A stretch of 64,000 nt of DNA from JAAXKN01 sp050259615 (GCA_050259615.1 JBLNAZ010000170.1:1-64000); one strand, 5' to 3'; shown: positions 44,684 through 54,598, numbered from the stretch's first letter. The notes: generated by a model from the sequence alone, not told the origin. Translations and numbers: made by a program.

Positions 44684-45475
44684 ATGGATTTCCAGTTGAA
44701 AGACAAGACAGTACTTGTGACAGCTTCCAGTTCGGGTATCGGGCGTGCAGTAGCAGAATCTTTTGTACAGGAAGGATGTAATGTAGCTATTTGCGCTAGA
44801 ACGAAGGAGCAGCTAATAAAAACTGCCGATGAAATTAAAAAAGCCTACGGAATTGAGCCTTTATGGTGTGTCTGCGATATAAACTCTGCAAAGGAAATCA
44901 GTTCAACTTTAGACATAGTAAATAAGAACTTCGGGCATATTGACATTCTGGTCAACAACTGCGGGGGCCCCGTCCAGGGTATTTTTGAGAACCTGAACGA
45001 CGAGGACTGGCAGTCGGCATTCGAACAGGTTCTTTTGAGCGTTGTAAGATTCAGCAGGAGTGTTCTTCCGGCGATGAAGGAAAGAAGGTGGGGCAGGATC
45101 GTAAACATCACTTCTGTAGCGGTAAAGCAGCCCCTGGAGAATCTAATGCTTTCAAACAGCCTTAGAAATGCAGTAATAGGATTTGGCAAAACTCTCAGCA
45201 ATGAGGCGGGAAAGTATAATGTAACGGTAAATAACGTTGCCCCCGGCTACACACTTACAAAAAGGCTGTACGAGTTATCAATTAACAAAAGCAAACTGAC
45301 AGGTGAAAGCCACGAGCACACGCTGGCTGAACTGGCAAAGGAAGTGCCTCTTACAAGGCTGGCCAGGCCGGATGAAGTTGCATCGGCGGTGGTATATCTG
45401 GCTTCTGAACAGGCAGCCTACATAACCGGAAATACAATTCAGGTTGACGGCGGGCTGTATAAAGGAATTTACTAG
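44684..45475 (+). CDS. SDR-fold oxidoreductase lacking the Tyr-Lys active site
   Basis: This 263-residue Rossmann-fold protein has the cofactor motif TASSSGIG near residue 15, NNCGG (an NNAG variant) and S144 in NITS. The Tyr normally 13 residues after this Ser is S157, and the following Lys is R161. It ends with the usual YITGNTIQVDGG. It therefore fits the group of ketoacyl-reductase-like SDRs without the standard catalytic tetrad. Substrate unknown. AGAGAGAG lies ahead of the ATG. Confidence 0.88.
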   Translation: MDFQLKDKTVLVTASSSGIGRAVAESFVQEGCNVAICARTKEQLIKTADEIKKAYGIEPLWCVCDINSAKEISSTLDIVNKNFGHIDILVNNCGGPVQGIFENLNDEDWQSAFEQVLLSVVRFSRSVLPAMKERRWGRIVNITSVAVKQPLENLMLSNSLRNAVIGFGKTLSNEAGKYNVTVNNVAPGYTLTKRLYELSINKSKLTGESHEHTLAELAKEVPLTRLARPDEVASAVVYLASEQAAYITGNTIQVDGGLYKGIY

Positions 45476-45590
45476 GAAAGGGTTATCAAAGAGAAGAATG
45501 CCGGATGTAAGCAGTGCAATAAGTCTGGATTAAATGATTCTTTTGCGAATTATTAGTACATTTGGCTTTCTTTTATAATAAGCGTTTAAA

Positions 45591-47147
45591 ATGATAAAGA
45601 AGTTAGAACTTGCAGTTGAACCGGAAAAGATTTCAGATAAAGAATATATAAAAAAAGCTGCCTCAGAGAAACTACACGTCAGCCTTCAGGACGTTACCGC
45701 GGTAATTCAGGAAAGGCGTTCGATTGATGCCCGCAGCAGAAGACCCATATACAGGGTAACGGCCAATGTATTCATAAATGAGACCCCGCCTGAAGTCTAC
45801 CCTCAAATAGATTACCCTATGGTAAAAGGTCAGAAAAGGGTAATTATTGTCGGATTCGGTCCTGCAGGCATGTTTGCGGCCCTGAGGCTGATAGAACTTG
45901 GCATAAAGCCTATTGTACTGGAAAGGGGCAAGGACGTACAGACAAGGAGGCGCGACTTAAAGGCAATTCAGCAGTTCAGCCAGGTGGATCCGGACTCAAA
46001 TTACTGTTTCGGGGAAGGAGGCGCCGGAACCTACAGCGACGGCAAGCTCTACACGAGGAGCAATAAAAGGGGAGACGTAAAAAAAATCCTTGGAATTCTG
46101 GTCCAGCACGGGGCTGATGAAAGCATAATGATTGAAGCCCATCCGCACATTGGAAGCAATAAGCTTCCTAAAATTGTTCAGGCGATACGAGAGACTGTAA
46201 TAAACTCCGGCGGGGAAGTCCATTTTAATTCGAGGGTTACGGATTTTATTATAAGGCAGGGTAAAATTGAGGGAGTTGCTGTAAACGGCAGCAAGGAGTT
46301 TCTGGGAGACGCCGTAATTTTAGCCACAGGGCATTCAGCCAGGGATATATTCTATCTTCTTAATAAACATAGTCTTTCAATTGAGGCCAAGCCTTTTGCT
46401 ATGGGGGTAAGGATTGAACATCCGCAGAGTATTATTGATGAGATACAGTATCACTCAAAAGAAAGAAATCCGGCGCTTCCTGCGGCAAGCTACAATGTTA
46501 CCTGCCAGGTGGAGGACAGGGGGGTATTTTCATTCTGCATGTGTCCGGGAGGCATAATAATTCCTGCCTCAACGAGCCAGGATGAACTCGTATTAAACGG
46601 AATGTCGGTCTCAAGGCGTGATTCGAAGTTTGCGAACTCGGGCTTTGTGGTAACGGTAAGTGAAGAGGACTGGGCAAAATATTCAGCCCACGGTCCCTTT
46701 GCGGGTCTCGAGTACCAGAAGGAAGTAGAAAAAATTGCCTTTGAAGCCGGGGGCAGGACGCAGAGGGCTCCGGCCCAAAGGGTGACAGATTTTGTAAAAG
46801 GGAAAATTTCAGACAGTCTTCCTGACACCTCTTACATTCCAGGGGTTACACCGGCAGCGCTTCATGAAGTGCTGCCAATGGAGATTTCAAAGCGCCTTAA
46901 AGGTGCTCTTATTGAATTCGGGAAGAAGATGAAAGGCTACTACAGCGAAGAAGCGCAGATGCTTGCAGCAGAAACAAGAACGAGCTCCCCAATCCGTGTA
47001 CCGAGGGATCATGAGACGTATATGCATATAAATCTTCCAGGGCTTTTCCCGAGCGGGGAAGGGGCAGGTTACGCCGGAGGCATTGTATCGGCTGCAATGG
47101 ACGGCGAGAACTGTGCCGGGGCAGTGGCAAAATATATTAATATATAG
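45591..47147 (+). CDS. FAD-dependent dehydrogenase (COG2509-like)
   Basis: This 518-residue protein has a short N-terminal domain (about 1-75), then a dinucleotide-binding GFGPAGMFAALR followed by an acidic ERG end of the second strand, a GEGGAGTYSDGKL block and a C-terminal FAD-closing SGEGAGYAGGI. This set is typical of the uncharacterised FAD-dependent dehydrogenase family COG2509. The reaction and partner are unknown. No membrane segment or signal is visible. It stands alone between small intergenic gaps. Confidence 0.87.
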   Translation: MIKKLELAVEPEKISDKEYIKKAASEKLHVSLQDVTAVIQERRSIDARSRRPIYRVTANVFINETPPEVYPQIDYPMVKGQKRVIIVGFGPAGMFAALRLIELGIKPIVLERGKDVQTRRRDLKAIQQFSQVDPDSNYCFGEGGAGTYSDGKLYTRSNKRGDVKKILGILVQHGADESIMIEAHPHIGSNKLPKIVQAIRETVINSGGEVHFNSRVTDFIIRQGKIEGVAVNGSKEFLGDAVILATGHSARDIFYLLNKHSLSIEAKPFAMGVRIEHPQSIIDEIQYHSKERNPALPAASYNVTCQVEDRGVFSFCMCPGGIIIPASTSQDELVLNGMSVSRRDSKFANSGFVVTVSEEDWAKYSAHGPFAGLEYQKEVEKIAFEAGGRTQRAPAQRVTDFVKGKISDSLPDTSYIPGVTPAALHEVLPMEISKRLKGALIEFGKKMKGYYSEEAQMLAAETRTSSPIRVPRDHETYMHINLPGLFPSGEGAGYAGGIVSAAMDGENCAGAVAKYINI

Positions 47148-47225
47148 TTTGTCCTGAATAATTAAATCGATTATTTTTGTACTGTTAAAACTGGCGGAAT
47201 TAAATCTTAAAATAGAGGAGTTACC

Positions 47226-47741
47226 TTGAAAAACATTAAAGTGATCTTATTTGCGCTTGTATTATTTACAGCCTATACTACGGGTTATGCCCAGGCAGGC
47301 AAGACAGAGAAAGTGGAGAATAAAACCTCAACGGTGGAAAAGTTTGATCCCAAAAGGGATGCGGCAAAGGACATTGAAAACGCCGTTATTGAAGCCAAGA
47401 AATCGGGGAAGAACATTCTTCTTGATGTTGGAGGAGAGTGGTGCCCCTGGTGCCGTGCCTTAAGCAAGCTTTTTGCGGAAAACAAGGTGATAGCTGATTA
47501 CATGAACGCGAATTATGTAGTTGTAAAAGTAAACTACAGCAAAGAAAACAAGAATGAGTCTGTGCTTTCAAAATTTCCGAAGATCCCTGGATATCCTCAT
47601 CTCTTTGTGCTTGACAGTGAAGGGAAGCTCCTGCACTCACAGGACACCGGGGTTTTAGAAAAAGACAAAGGCCACGATCCTGAAAAGGTAATGAATTTCC
47701 TTAAAGATTGGGCTCCCAAAAACGTAAAAAAAACGAGCTGA
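47226..47741 (+). CDS. Exported thioredoxin-like protein
   Basis: This 171-residue protein has a signal peptide (MKNIKVILFALVLFTAYTTGYAQ), then a thioredoxin fold with the redox pair C73-PW-C76 (WCPWC) and a cis-Pro region (KIPGYPHLFVLDSEG). The long helix before it (KDIENAVIEAKKSGKNILLD in part) is typical of the thioredoxin_7/DUF255-like group. It probably acts on disulfides in the periplasm. The start is TTG, backed by GAGGAG 7 bases upstream. A terminator follows. Confidence 0.88.
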   Translation: MKNIKVILFALVLFTAYTTGYAQAGKTEKVENKTSTVEKFDPKRDAAKDIENAVIEAKKSGKNILLDVGGEWCPWCRALSKLFAENKVIADYMNANYVVVKVNYSKENKNESVLSKFPKIPGYPHLFVLDSEGKLLHSQDTGVLEKDKGHDPEKVMNFLKDWAPKNVKKTS

Positions 47742-47789
47742 TTAAAGACATAGGATTTTTGAATTATTAATTTGATGTGGGAAGGAATT

Positions 47790-47828
47790 GGCGGCTGGAG
47801 AATTTGTCTTCAGCCGCCCCGCTTTTTT
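47790..47828 (+). terminator. Terminator between the convergent thioredoxin-like and GH13 genes
   Basis: An 11-bp GC-rich stem (47790-47800 with 47808-47818, one G.T pair), loop AATTTGT, then CCGCTTTTTT. Confidence 0.8.
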
Positions 47829-50800
47829 AAACGGTTACAGAATTCAAACTTGCTTTAAGATTGTTGAGCTTGTACTCGGCGTTGTCGGAAATCTCCTTAA
47901 GGTAACGGTTCAGATAATAGCTGTCCTTTATGTAATTAAACAGGGCAGTGTTCTTTTCCGTTATATCTTCCAGTCCGCACAGGTAGTTCATTATCCTGAG
48001 CGTAAGCCGCCAGTTGCCCAGCTCTTCAAGGTTCTCCTTGCTGTAGTACCATTCACCTTCATAGTAGTTCACGCCTAAAAAGGATTTTACTTCCTCGTCA
48101 CCAAGGAGTTTTTCAATTGTCTCTCTTTCCTCTTTCTCCAGTTCGCCCCTGCCGTTAACTGAAGAGCTGTTTTCAGCTTGAACATTGGAATTTACTTTTG
48201 CCTTAGCCTTTGCCTTTTTCTTTTCTTCAGCAGGAGCTATCTCAGCAGTTTTTCTTGAGAGTGTGGACTTATTCTTAAGAAGAACCCTTACGAGTTTTAT
48301 AATCTGATCCACCTCGTATGTGCTTCTGCCCAGGCGGTGCAGTATCTGCTGCAGGGGTTTTGTTAAGTACAATTCATCAAACAGTTCAATCGTGCACGAA
48401 CCGTTATCGTCTTTGTGCCTTAATATTCCTATGTCCTTAAGACTTAACCACAAGGCGTAAATGAGCAGGTTCCTTGGATAGTTGGATTCCTGGCTGAGCA
48501 GGAGAGATCTTCTGAAGTCGTTGGTAACAGATTCATTATCTACAATTACATCGTTATCTATTAGCAGATCGTTAATGGATTTAACTGCTTTAAGACCGTT
48601 TGTAAAATTGCTGATCAGAACGGGCATGCTGCCGTTAGTCTGAATTTGATCCTTTACCTGATTGATGAAATACTCGTAGCGGGTAATCAGGTGCTTTAGC
48701 GTATTTTCAGTGTTCTTAATCTCCTTGTCCTTTAAAAAGAAGTCAGAAACGAGCTCAATGGCCCTGTTGTCAAAAAGATTCAGGAGCGCCTCATGGACAC
48801 CGGAGAGCCTTGTTGCAATTAAAGCCTCTTCGATGCTTGGGACACCTGCTCCATTAAGATTTTTCCAGATTTCTTCGTATTCTCCGGTCTGATCATATAC
48901 CTCCCTGAAATCCAGGAAAACATGATACTTAAAAGGCTGAAGGTGAATGAACAGGCCCTTTTCACCCAGCTCGCGCCCGAGCCTGATATATTCCATGTTG
49001 CTTACCAGATCGCGGTATATGTAAAAATACTTGTCATCAGTCCTGAGTCCGAGCGCAGGAACAAGGCTGGAATAAATTGTCGTCCTTTCCTCTCCAACTC
49101 CCGTTGGGATCGACTTTCCGGTTGTGCGGTTAATCCAGCCCGTAGTTTCGGAAAATTTATTATTATAGACCACAATTGCCTTTTCATCGCCAAACTTATT
49201 TGTATAGGCAAAGACATTCTGGTTAACATTGCCGTCATTGGTATAAAAATCATAGAACCAGAAATTATCCACCTGGCTGAACATATATCTTTTTTTCATG
49301 AGAGGGAATATTTCCCTCCTGTGACGCTCAACCAGATACTCGTTTATAAACTCATTATAGTAAGCTCTCTTGTATTCCATTCCGTACTTTTCGGAATAGC
49401 CTTCCACCTGTCCGTGTGCAATCATCGGGAGGCCGGGCAGTGTAACCATAAGCGTTGCAACTCCGAAATACTTGTCGTCGGTGCCGAACTGCCTTATTGC
49501 TGTTTCCTCGTCGGGATTGCTCATGAAGTTAACGTAGCGCTTTAATATTTCGGGGTTAAATTCAAGCGTGCTGGATATTACCTTTCTGTACTTTTCATTT
49601 TCCTCTTTCATCATCATGTGCATGAATGCGCTGTTATAAACGCGGTGCATGCCGAGAGTGCGAACGAAATAGCCTTCCATGAGCCAGAATGCTTCTGCAA
49701 GCAGGAGTGTATCGGGCATCTCCTCGTTTATTCTGTCGACAACCTCCCGCCAGAATTCTTTCGGAAAAAGCTGGTCGAACTCCTCAACTCTTAAACCGTA
49801 ATCGCTTCTTGAGGGGATATCGCCGCCGGATCCCGGCTGGGGGTACCACAAGCGGTGGAAGTGGCGTTTAGCAAGCGTCATTGCGGCGTCGAAACGTATG
49901 ATGGAGGTTTTCCTTGCAACGTGGAATATAGTCTGGATTACAGCCTCACGCACATAATCTTTCAGCAAGTCGAGCTGAGCCGTGTCATTCCAGGGCATGT
50001 TGGTTCCGTCGTTGCCGTGATAAATGTAGCGGACTTCACCTGTTCCGTTGTCAATTCTCTGGAATACAACAGCTGCGTCACTTTTGGACCAGTACCCGTC
50101 TTCAATTCTCAGCTGAACGCCGGGATCTTCCGACAAATCAGGCCCCGTAAACCTGTAGTTTGGAAAAGGGCTGTATGGCGACTGTATGAAATAGTCCGGG
50201 TGTTCAATTACCCATTTAGAGTAAATTCCCATGTGATTCGGAACCATATCGCTTGCGAGGCGGATTCCTCTCTGCCTGCAGCGGTAGTTCAGGTTCTGGA
50301 AGGCATGTTCTCCTCCCAGGTCATATGCAATAACGTAGTCATAAACAGAATATGCCGAAGGCACGGCCTCGGGGTTACCTGTAAGCTGTTTGATTCTTTG
50401 TGAAGCGCGGCTTCTTTCCCAAAGCCCTATAAGCCATAGACCTGTAAAATTAAAACCTGCCAGCATGTCCAGTTCCTCATCCGGAATCTGGTCCAGGTGT
50501 GCAATATGCCTGGAATATTTTCTTGAAAGCTGATCGAGCCAGACGTATACGTTTTTCGCCAGAAGAACAACCTGGGGCATCCAGTGAACATCAGGTGTAA
50601 ACCTTTCACCTTCAAGAAAGTCCAGATGAGCGTCACGTCCGTACCTGTAGCCCGATTTTCCAAGAGTAAGATAGTCCAGATCCCCGGCACCTCCCTTGTA
50701 GCGGGGGACAGCCGTAGGGGCACCGCCTCCGCCCCATGCGCCAAGCCTGTAGTCTTCCTTTATCATGTCAACGCCGCGCAGGAGCTTGTCCAGGTATCTC

Positions 50801-51570
50801 ATGTCAAGTATAATTGACCAGCGGTTAGCTATAAACTTCAGCTGTTCTTCCAGGCTGTCGGGGTTCGCAATTATTGGCGTCCTCAAGAGGTCAAAAATTG
50901 GCTGGTCATCGGGCCCGTACTTTTTTTCATTCAGGAAAAAGTCCTCAAGCTGGTTTATTATTTTGGTATATGAAGTAAGAACGGTGAGTTCTTCGTCATT
51001 AAAGAGCTCCTTAAAATCTTTGTTGCCGGGGTTATAGTTGGCAAAGAAAAGTAGAATCAGCTCCTCCAGGACAATTTCCGTATTGGGTTTTTCGTTATGA
51101 AAGTCGCGCAGATACTCCTCAGGGTCCTGATTGTTTTTGAAGACTTCCACAGGGGGGAACTGTCTTACAAAGCTCAGGAGTGTACGCCTGAGTTCTTCTT
51201 CGCCGGAATATTTTTTTACATGCTCCACAGCCCTTTTAAAGACTTCCGGGTTAGCCTTGGTCTCATACTCACGCAAAATAAAGTGATATATTTCATCCAG
51301 CAGGCCCATTGCGTTTATCTGACCGGCTCTTACCGGATTTTCAGGAGACCTTTGTGCATTGAGTTTTTGGGCAAAAATGCGTGATGCGTGAAAATTTGCA
51401 AAAACAACATTCCCGTTAAACGAGAAAATTGATACATCAAAATTATATTTTTCCCTTGCCCTTTTTGAAATATGAAATTCAAAGCCTCTGCGTAAGTTCT
51501 CAACTCCATCCGGTAAAACGCTGTCGGCCAGGTATATGGGTATATTCAAAATCCCATCTTTTTTCTGCAT
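47827..51570 (-). CDS. Very large GH13-type alpha-amylase family protein
   Basis: This 1247-residue protein without a signal peptide has an approximately 370-residue N-terminal helical region of unknown role, then a GH13 barrel. Region I is DMVPNHMG, region II RFDAAM with nucleophile D561, region III LLAEAF with acid/base E626, and region IV SNPDEET with D687; the His usual before the last Asp is Pro686. A C-terminal region of about 400 residues follows, with a Lys/Ala-rich linker (KKKAKAKAKV). All three carboxylates are present, so it should act on alpha-glucans, perhaps cytoplasmic glycogen or trehalose-type sugars. The exact activity cannot be told. Confidence 0.85.
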   Translation of the reverse strand: MQKKDGILNIPIYLADSVLPDGVENLRRGFEFHISKRAREKYNFDVSIFSFNGNVVFANFHASRIFAQKLNAQRSPENPVRAGQINAMGLLDEIYHFILREYETKANPEVFKRAVEHVKKYSGEEELRRTLLSFVRQFPPVEVFKNNQDPEEYLRDFHNEKPNTEIVLEELILLFFANYNPGNKDFKELFNDEELTVLTSYTKIINQLEDFFLNEKKYGPDDQPIFDLLRTPIIANPDSLEEQLKFIANRWSIILDMRYLDKLLRGVDMIKEDYRLGAWGGGGAPTAVPRYKGGAGDLDYLTLGKSGYRYGRDAHLDFLEGERFTPDVHWMPQVVLLAKNVYVWLDQLSRKYSRHIAHLDQIPDEELDMLAGFNFTGLWLIGLWERSRASQRIKQLTGNPEAVPSAYSVYDYVIAYDLGGEHAFQNLNYRCRQRGIRLASDMVPNHMGIYSKWVIEHPDYFIQSPYSPFPNYRFTGPDLSEDPGVQLRIEDGYWSKSDAAVVFQRIDNGTGEVRYIYHGNDGTNMPWNDTAQLDLLKDYVREAVIQTIFHVARKTSIIRFDAAMTLAKRHFHRLWYPQPGSGGDIPSRSDYGLRVEEFDQLFPKEFWREVVDRINEEMPDTLLLAEAFWLMEGYFVRTLGMHRVYNSAFMHMMMKEENEKYRKVISSTLEFNPEILKRYVNFMSNPDEETAIRQFGTDDKYFGVATLMVTLPGLPMIAHGQVEGYSEKYGMEYKRAYYNEFINEYLVERHRREIFPLMKKRYMFSQVDNFWFYDFYTNDGNVNQNVFAYTNKFGDEKAIVVYNNKFSETTGWINRTTGKSIPTGVGEERTTIYSSLVPALGLRTDDKYFYIYRDLVSNMEYIRLGRELGEKGLFIHLQPFKYHVFLDFREVYDQTGEYEEIWKNLNGAGVPSIEEALIATRLSGVHEALLNLFDNRAIELVSDFFLKDKEIKNTENTLKHLITRYEYFINQVKDQIQTNGSMPVLISNFTNGLKAVKSINDLLIDNDVIVDNESVTNDFRRSLLLSQESNYPRNLLIYALWLSLKDIGILRHKDDNGSCTIELFDELYLTKPLQQILHRLGRSTYEVDQIIKLVRVLLKNKSTLSRKTAEIAPAEEKKKAKAKAKVNSNVQAENSSSVNGRGELEKEERETIEKLLGDEEVKSFLGVNYYEGEWYYSKENLEELGNWRLTLRIMNYLCGLEDITEKNTALFNYIKDSYYLNRYLKEISDNAEYKLNNLKASLNSVTV

Positions 51571-51934
51571 AAATATTCCTGTCCCTTGTAATTAGAAGAA
51601 AATAAAAGACGCTATAACATCTAGACGATGACAAACAAAAACATATGCAGCCGCTGAAAAGACAGCATAGCTGCTAATATATCAATTAAGTAACCCTTGA
51701 ATGAAAATCAATTAACAATAAATTACCAAATTCCTGTTAAACTGTCTATTGTTAATTATTCAGCCAGAGGGTCCAACGTCCAACGTCCAGCGTCCGACTG
51801 AAAATAGCGGCAGGTTTAGAGGTCAGCGGTGGCACAATGTTGATAATATAAGAGAATATATCCATAATAAGGGAGCTAAAAATTGATATTATTTGCATAT
51901 TAAAGTATATTTTTGAATAAAAAATAAAGGTTTT
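51571..51934. other. 364-base intergenic region between divergent GH13 and mutS genes
   Basis: The region is AT-rich with no convincing frame. It holds divergent start regions and a short tandem repeat (51771-51798). Nothing else is recognisable. Confidence 0.6.
51771..51798. repeat. Four tandem 7-bp units, GTCCAAC-type
   Basis: Units GTCCAAC, GTCCAAC, GTCCAGC and GTCCGAC follow head to tail with no gap. They are GC-richer than their surroundings. Confidence 0.85.
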
Positions 51935-54541
51935 ATGTCAACCCCGTTAATGTCGCAATATCACAAGATAAAAGAAAGTCATCCCGATACGATTCTGCTG
52001 TTCAGGGTAGGTGATTTTTTTGAAACATTTGAAGATGACGCAAAAATCGCATCCAAAGTGCTGGGAATTACATTAACCAGAAGAGCCAACGGATCAGCAG
52101 GGGATATTCCGCTTGCGGGTTTTCCTTTTCATGCCCTTGATACATACCTGCCGAAACTTGTAAGAAGCGGCTACAGGGTTGCTGTCTGCGAGCAGATAGA
52201 AAATCCGAAGTTTGCAAAGGGAATTGTAAAAAGGGAAGTAATTGAAGTTGTTACACCCGGCGTTGCATTGTCGGATAAACTTCTGGACCATAAAAAGAAT
52301 AATTATCTTGCTGCCATCTGTATGAAGGATGGAGTAACAGGCATATCATTCTGCGACATCTCGACGGGTGAATTTTTTACTTATGAAGTTCCTTTGGAAA
52401 GTATACTCGGCCAGCTCGAACTGATCAGCCCGGCTGAAATCCTTGTACAGAAAAAAGATAAAGAAGAAATTCAAAAACTGACCGAAAGGTGGAGCCAGTC
52501 TGTAAGATTTACAAAGATGGACGACTGGATCTTTAATTTCGAATACTGCCGCGATAACCTCCTGAGCCACTTTAAGACCGTAAGCCTGAAAGGTTTTGGA
52601 ATAGACCACCTTACCTCAGGCATTATTGCAGCTGGAGTAATACTGCAGTATCTTCAGGAGACTCAGAAGGTAAATCTTACACACTTAAGCAGAATATCGC
52701 GATATAACCCTTCGGAGTATATGATGCTCGATTCTGCCACAAAGCGGAATCTTGAGATCACATACACTATGAATGACGGAGCCCGCGAGGGATCACTCAT
52801 ATCTATTCTCGACAAGACCGAAACCGCAATGGGCGGCAGGATGCTGAAAAAATGGATATCTGCACCTTTAAGGAAGCTTGAACCCATTCTTCAGCGCCAG
52901 GAATGCATCGAGGAATTCTTCCAGAATAAAACCTTAAGAAACAGCTTAGTTGCTGAACTAAAAGAGGTGGGGGATTTGGAAAGGCTGGTTTCAAAAGTCT
53001 GTACGGGAAAAGCCAATCCACGTGAAATCATAAGCCTTAAGAATTCACTTAAGAAAATACCGGTTATTAAGGAGCTGCTTTCCGGCCTCAGGTCACCGGT
53101 TTTATGTAAAATTTCCTCAAATCTGGAAAGCCTCGATAAAACAGTTTCAATGGTTGAAAAGGCTATTGCTGAATATCCTCCTTTAAGCCTTAGTGACGGG
53201 GGAGTTATTGCATACGGGTTTAATCCTGAACTTGATGAATTAAGAGACCTTTCCAAAAACGCAAAGAGCTGGATTGCCAACCTTCAGAAAAGTGAAAGGG
53301 ATAGATCGGGCATTTCATCCCTTAAGGTAAGCTATAACAAAGTATTCGGGTATTACATCGAAATAAGTAACGCCAACAAGGCAAAGGTACCGGACGACTA
53401 TATACGCAAGCAGACTCTTGTAAACGGGGAGAGATTTATTACTCCCGAATTAAAAGTATATGAAGACAAAATATTAAATGCTGAGGAGAAAATAGCTGAT
53501 CTTGAGTATCAGCTATTTAATGAGGTCCGGCAGTCGGTTTCAATTGAGGCAGAAGCCATTCAGATGAATGCGCAGCTTATAGCCATGCTCGACTGCTATT
53601 TATCCTTTGCCGAATGTGCAGTTCAGTATAATTATGTAAAGCCAGTGGTAAATGAGTCGGATATTATCGATATTGCCGACGGGCGCCACCCGGTGGTCGA
53701 AAGAATACTAAAGCCGGGAGAGAAGTTTACCCCAAACAGCTACAGGCTGGATAATTCTGATACACAGATAATAGTTCTGACAGGTCCTAACATGGCGGGC
53801 AAGTCTGTTTACTTAAGGCAGGTCGGCCTTATTGTTCTGCTTGCCCAGACGGGTTCATTTGTTCCTGCAAAAGAAGCATCCATAGGACTTGTGGACAAGA
53901 TTTATACAAGAGTAGGCGCAAGCGACAACATTTCGGCCGGGGAGAGCACATTCCTGGTTGAGATGCAGGAGGCGGCAAACATTCTTAACAATGCAACCAG
54001 CAAAAGTCTTATTCTTCTCGATGAGATTGGGCGCGGAACGAGCACCTTCGACGGCATTTCCATTGCCTGGGCACTTACAGAATATCTTCATGAAAACCCG
54101 GAGCTTTCGGCCAAGACCCTTTTTGCAACGCATTATCACGAATTAAATGAAATGGCTTCAATATTTCCGAGAATTAAAAACTTCAAGGTTGAGGTGAGGG
54201 AATACGGCGACAAGGTGATTTTCCTGCACAAGGTTACTCCCGGCGGGGCAGACCACAGCTACGGCATTCAGGTTGCCCAGATGGCCGGCCTTCCAGACTT
54301 TGTTACCAAAAGAGCCAAGGAGATACTCCAGAACCTGGAAGGAAAGGAACTTACCCCTATGGAGATTAAGAAAGCCAGACTTGCAAAGATGAAATCTAAG
54401 GATGAAATGCAGCTCAGCTTTTTTGAGGTAAAAGACGATTCCATACGCCAGGCGATCTCTGATTTGGAGATTGATAATCTTACACCTATTGAGGCTCTTA
54501 ATAAGCTCAATGAGTTGAAAAGGAAAGTTGGGGAAAATTAA
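51935..54541 (+). CDS. mutS: DNA mismatch repair ATPase MutS
   Basis: This 868-residue protein has all MutS1 domains. The N-terminal mismatch-binding domain has the Phe-x-Glu motif (GDFFETF). Connector, core and clamp domains follow, then the C-terminal ABC-type ATPase with Walker A GPNMAGKS (K623), Walker B ILLDEIGRGTSTFDG and the ATHYHEL H-loop. It recognises mismatches and recruits MutL. It is followed 57 bases later by a DUF1684 gene. Confidence 0.98.
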   Translation: MSTPLMSQYHKIKESHPDTILLFRVGDFFETFEDDAKIASKVLGITLTRRANGSAGDIPLAGFPFHALDTYLPKLVRSGYRVAVCEQIENPKFAKGIVKREVIEVVTPGVALSDKLLDHKKNNYLAAICMKDGVTGISFCDISTGEFFTYEVPLESILGQLELISPAEILVQKKDKEEIQKLTERWSQSVRFTKMDDWIFNFEYCRDNLLSHFKTVSLKGFGIDHLTSGIIAAGVILQYLQETQKVNLTHLSRISRYNPSEYMMLDSATKRNLEITYTMNDGAREGSLISILDKTETAMGGRMLKKWISAPLRKLEPILQRQECIEEFFQNKTLRNSLVAELKEVGDLERLVSKVCTGKANPREIISLKNSLKKIPVIKELLSGLRSPVLCKISSNLESLDKTVSMVEKAIAEYPPLSLSDGGVIAYGFNPELDELRDLSKNAKSWIANLQKSERDRSGISSLKVSYNKVFGYYIEISNANKAKVPDDYIRKQTLVNGERFITPELKVYEDKILNAEEKIADLEYQLFNEVRQSVSIEAEAIQMNAQLIAMLDCYLSFAECAVQYNYVKPVVNESDIIDIADGRHPVVERILKPGEKFTPNSYRLDNSDTQIIVLTGPNMAGKSVYLRQVGLIVLLAQTGSFVPAKEASIGLVDKIYTRVGASDNISAGESTFLVEMQEAANILNNATSKSLILLDEIGRGTSTFDGISIAWALTEYLHENPELSAKTLFATHYHELNEMASIFPRIKNFKVEVREYGDKVIFLHKVTPGGADHSYGIQVAQMAGLPDFVTKRAKEILQNLEGKELTPMEIKKARLAKMKSKDEMQLSFFEVKDDSIRQAISDLEIDNLTPIEALNKLNELKRKVGEN

Positions 54542-54542
54542 T

Positions 54543-54578
54543 AATTAAGAAGTAAGAACCAGGAAATAAAAAGTAAGT
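54543..54578. repeat. A-rich intergenic repeat, copy 2
   Basis: A segment beginning AATTAAGAAGTAAGAA just after the mutS stop, related to 44438-44473. Confidence 0.4.
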
Positions 54579-54598
54579 CAATCGGGATAGAGATATAA

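Noticed and set aside
48922..49545. A 207-residue plus-strand frame within the GH13 gene
   Set aside because: It lies wholly antisense to a long conserved gene, with no ribosome site or recognisable domain.
51771..51798. The 7-bp tandem repeat taken as a CRISPR remnant
   Set aside because: Units are only 7 bases long and contiguous, with no spacers and no cas genes.
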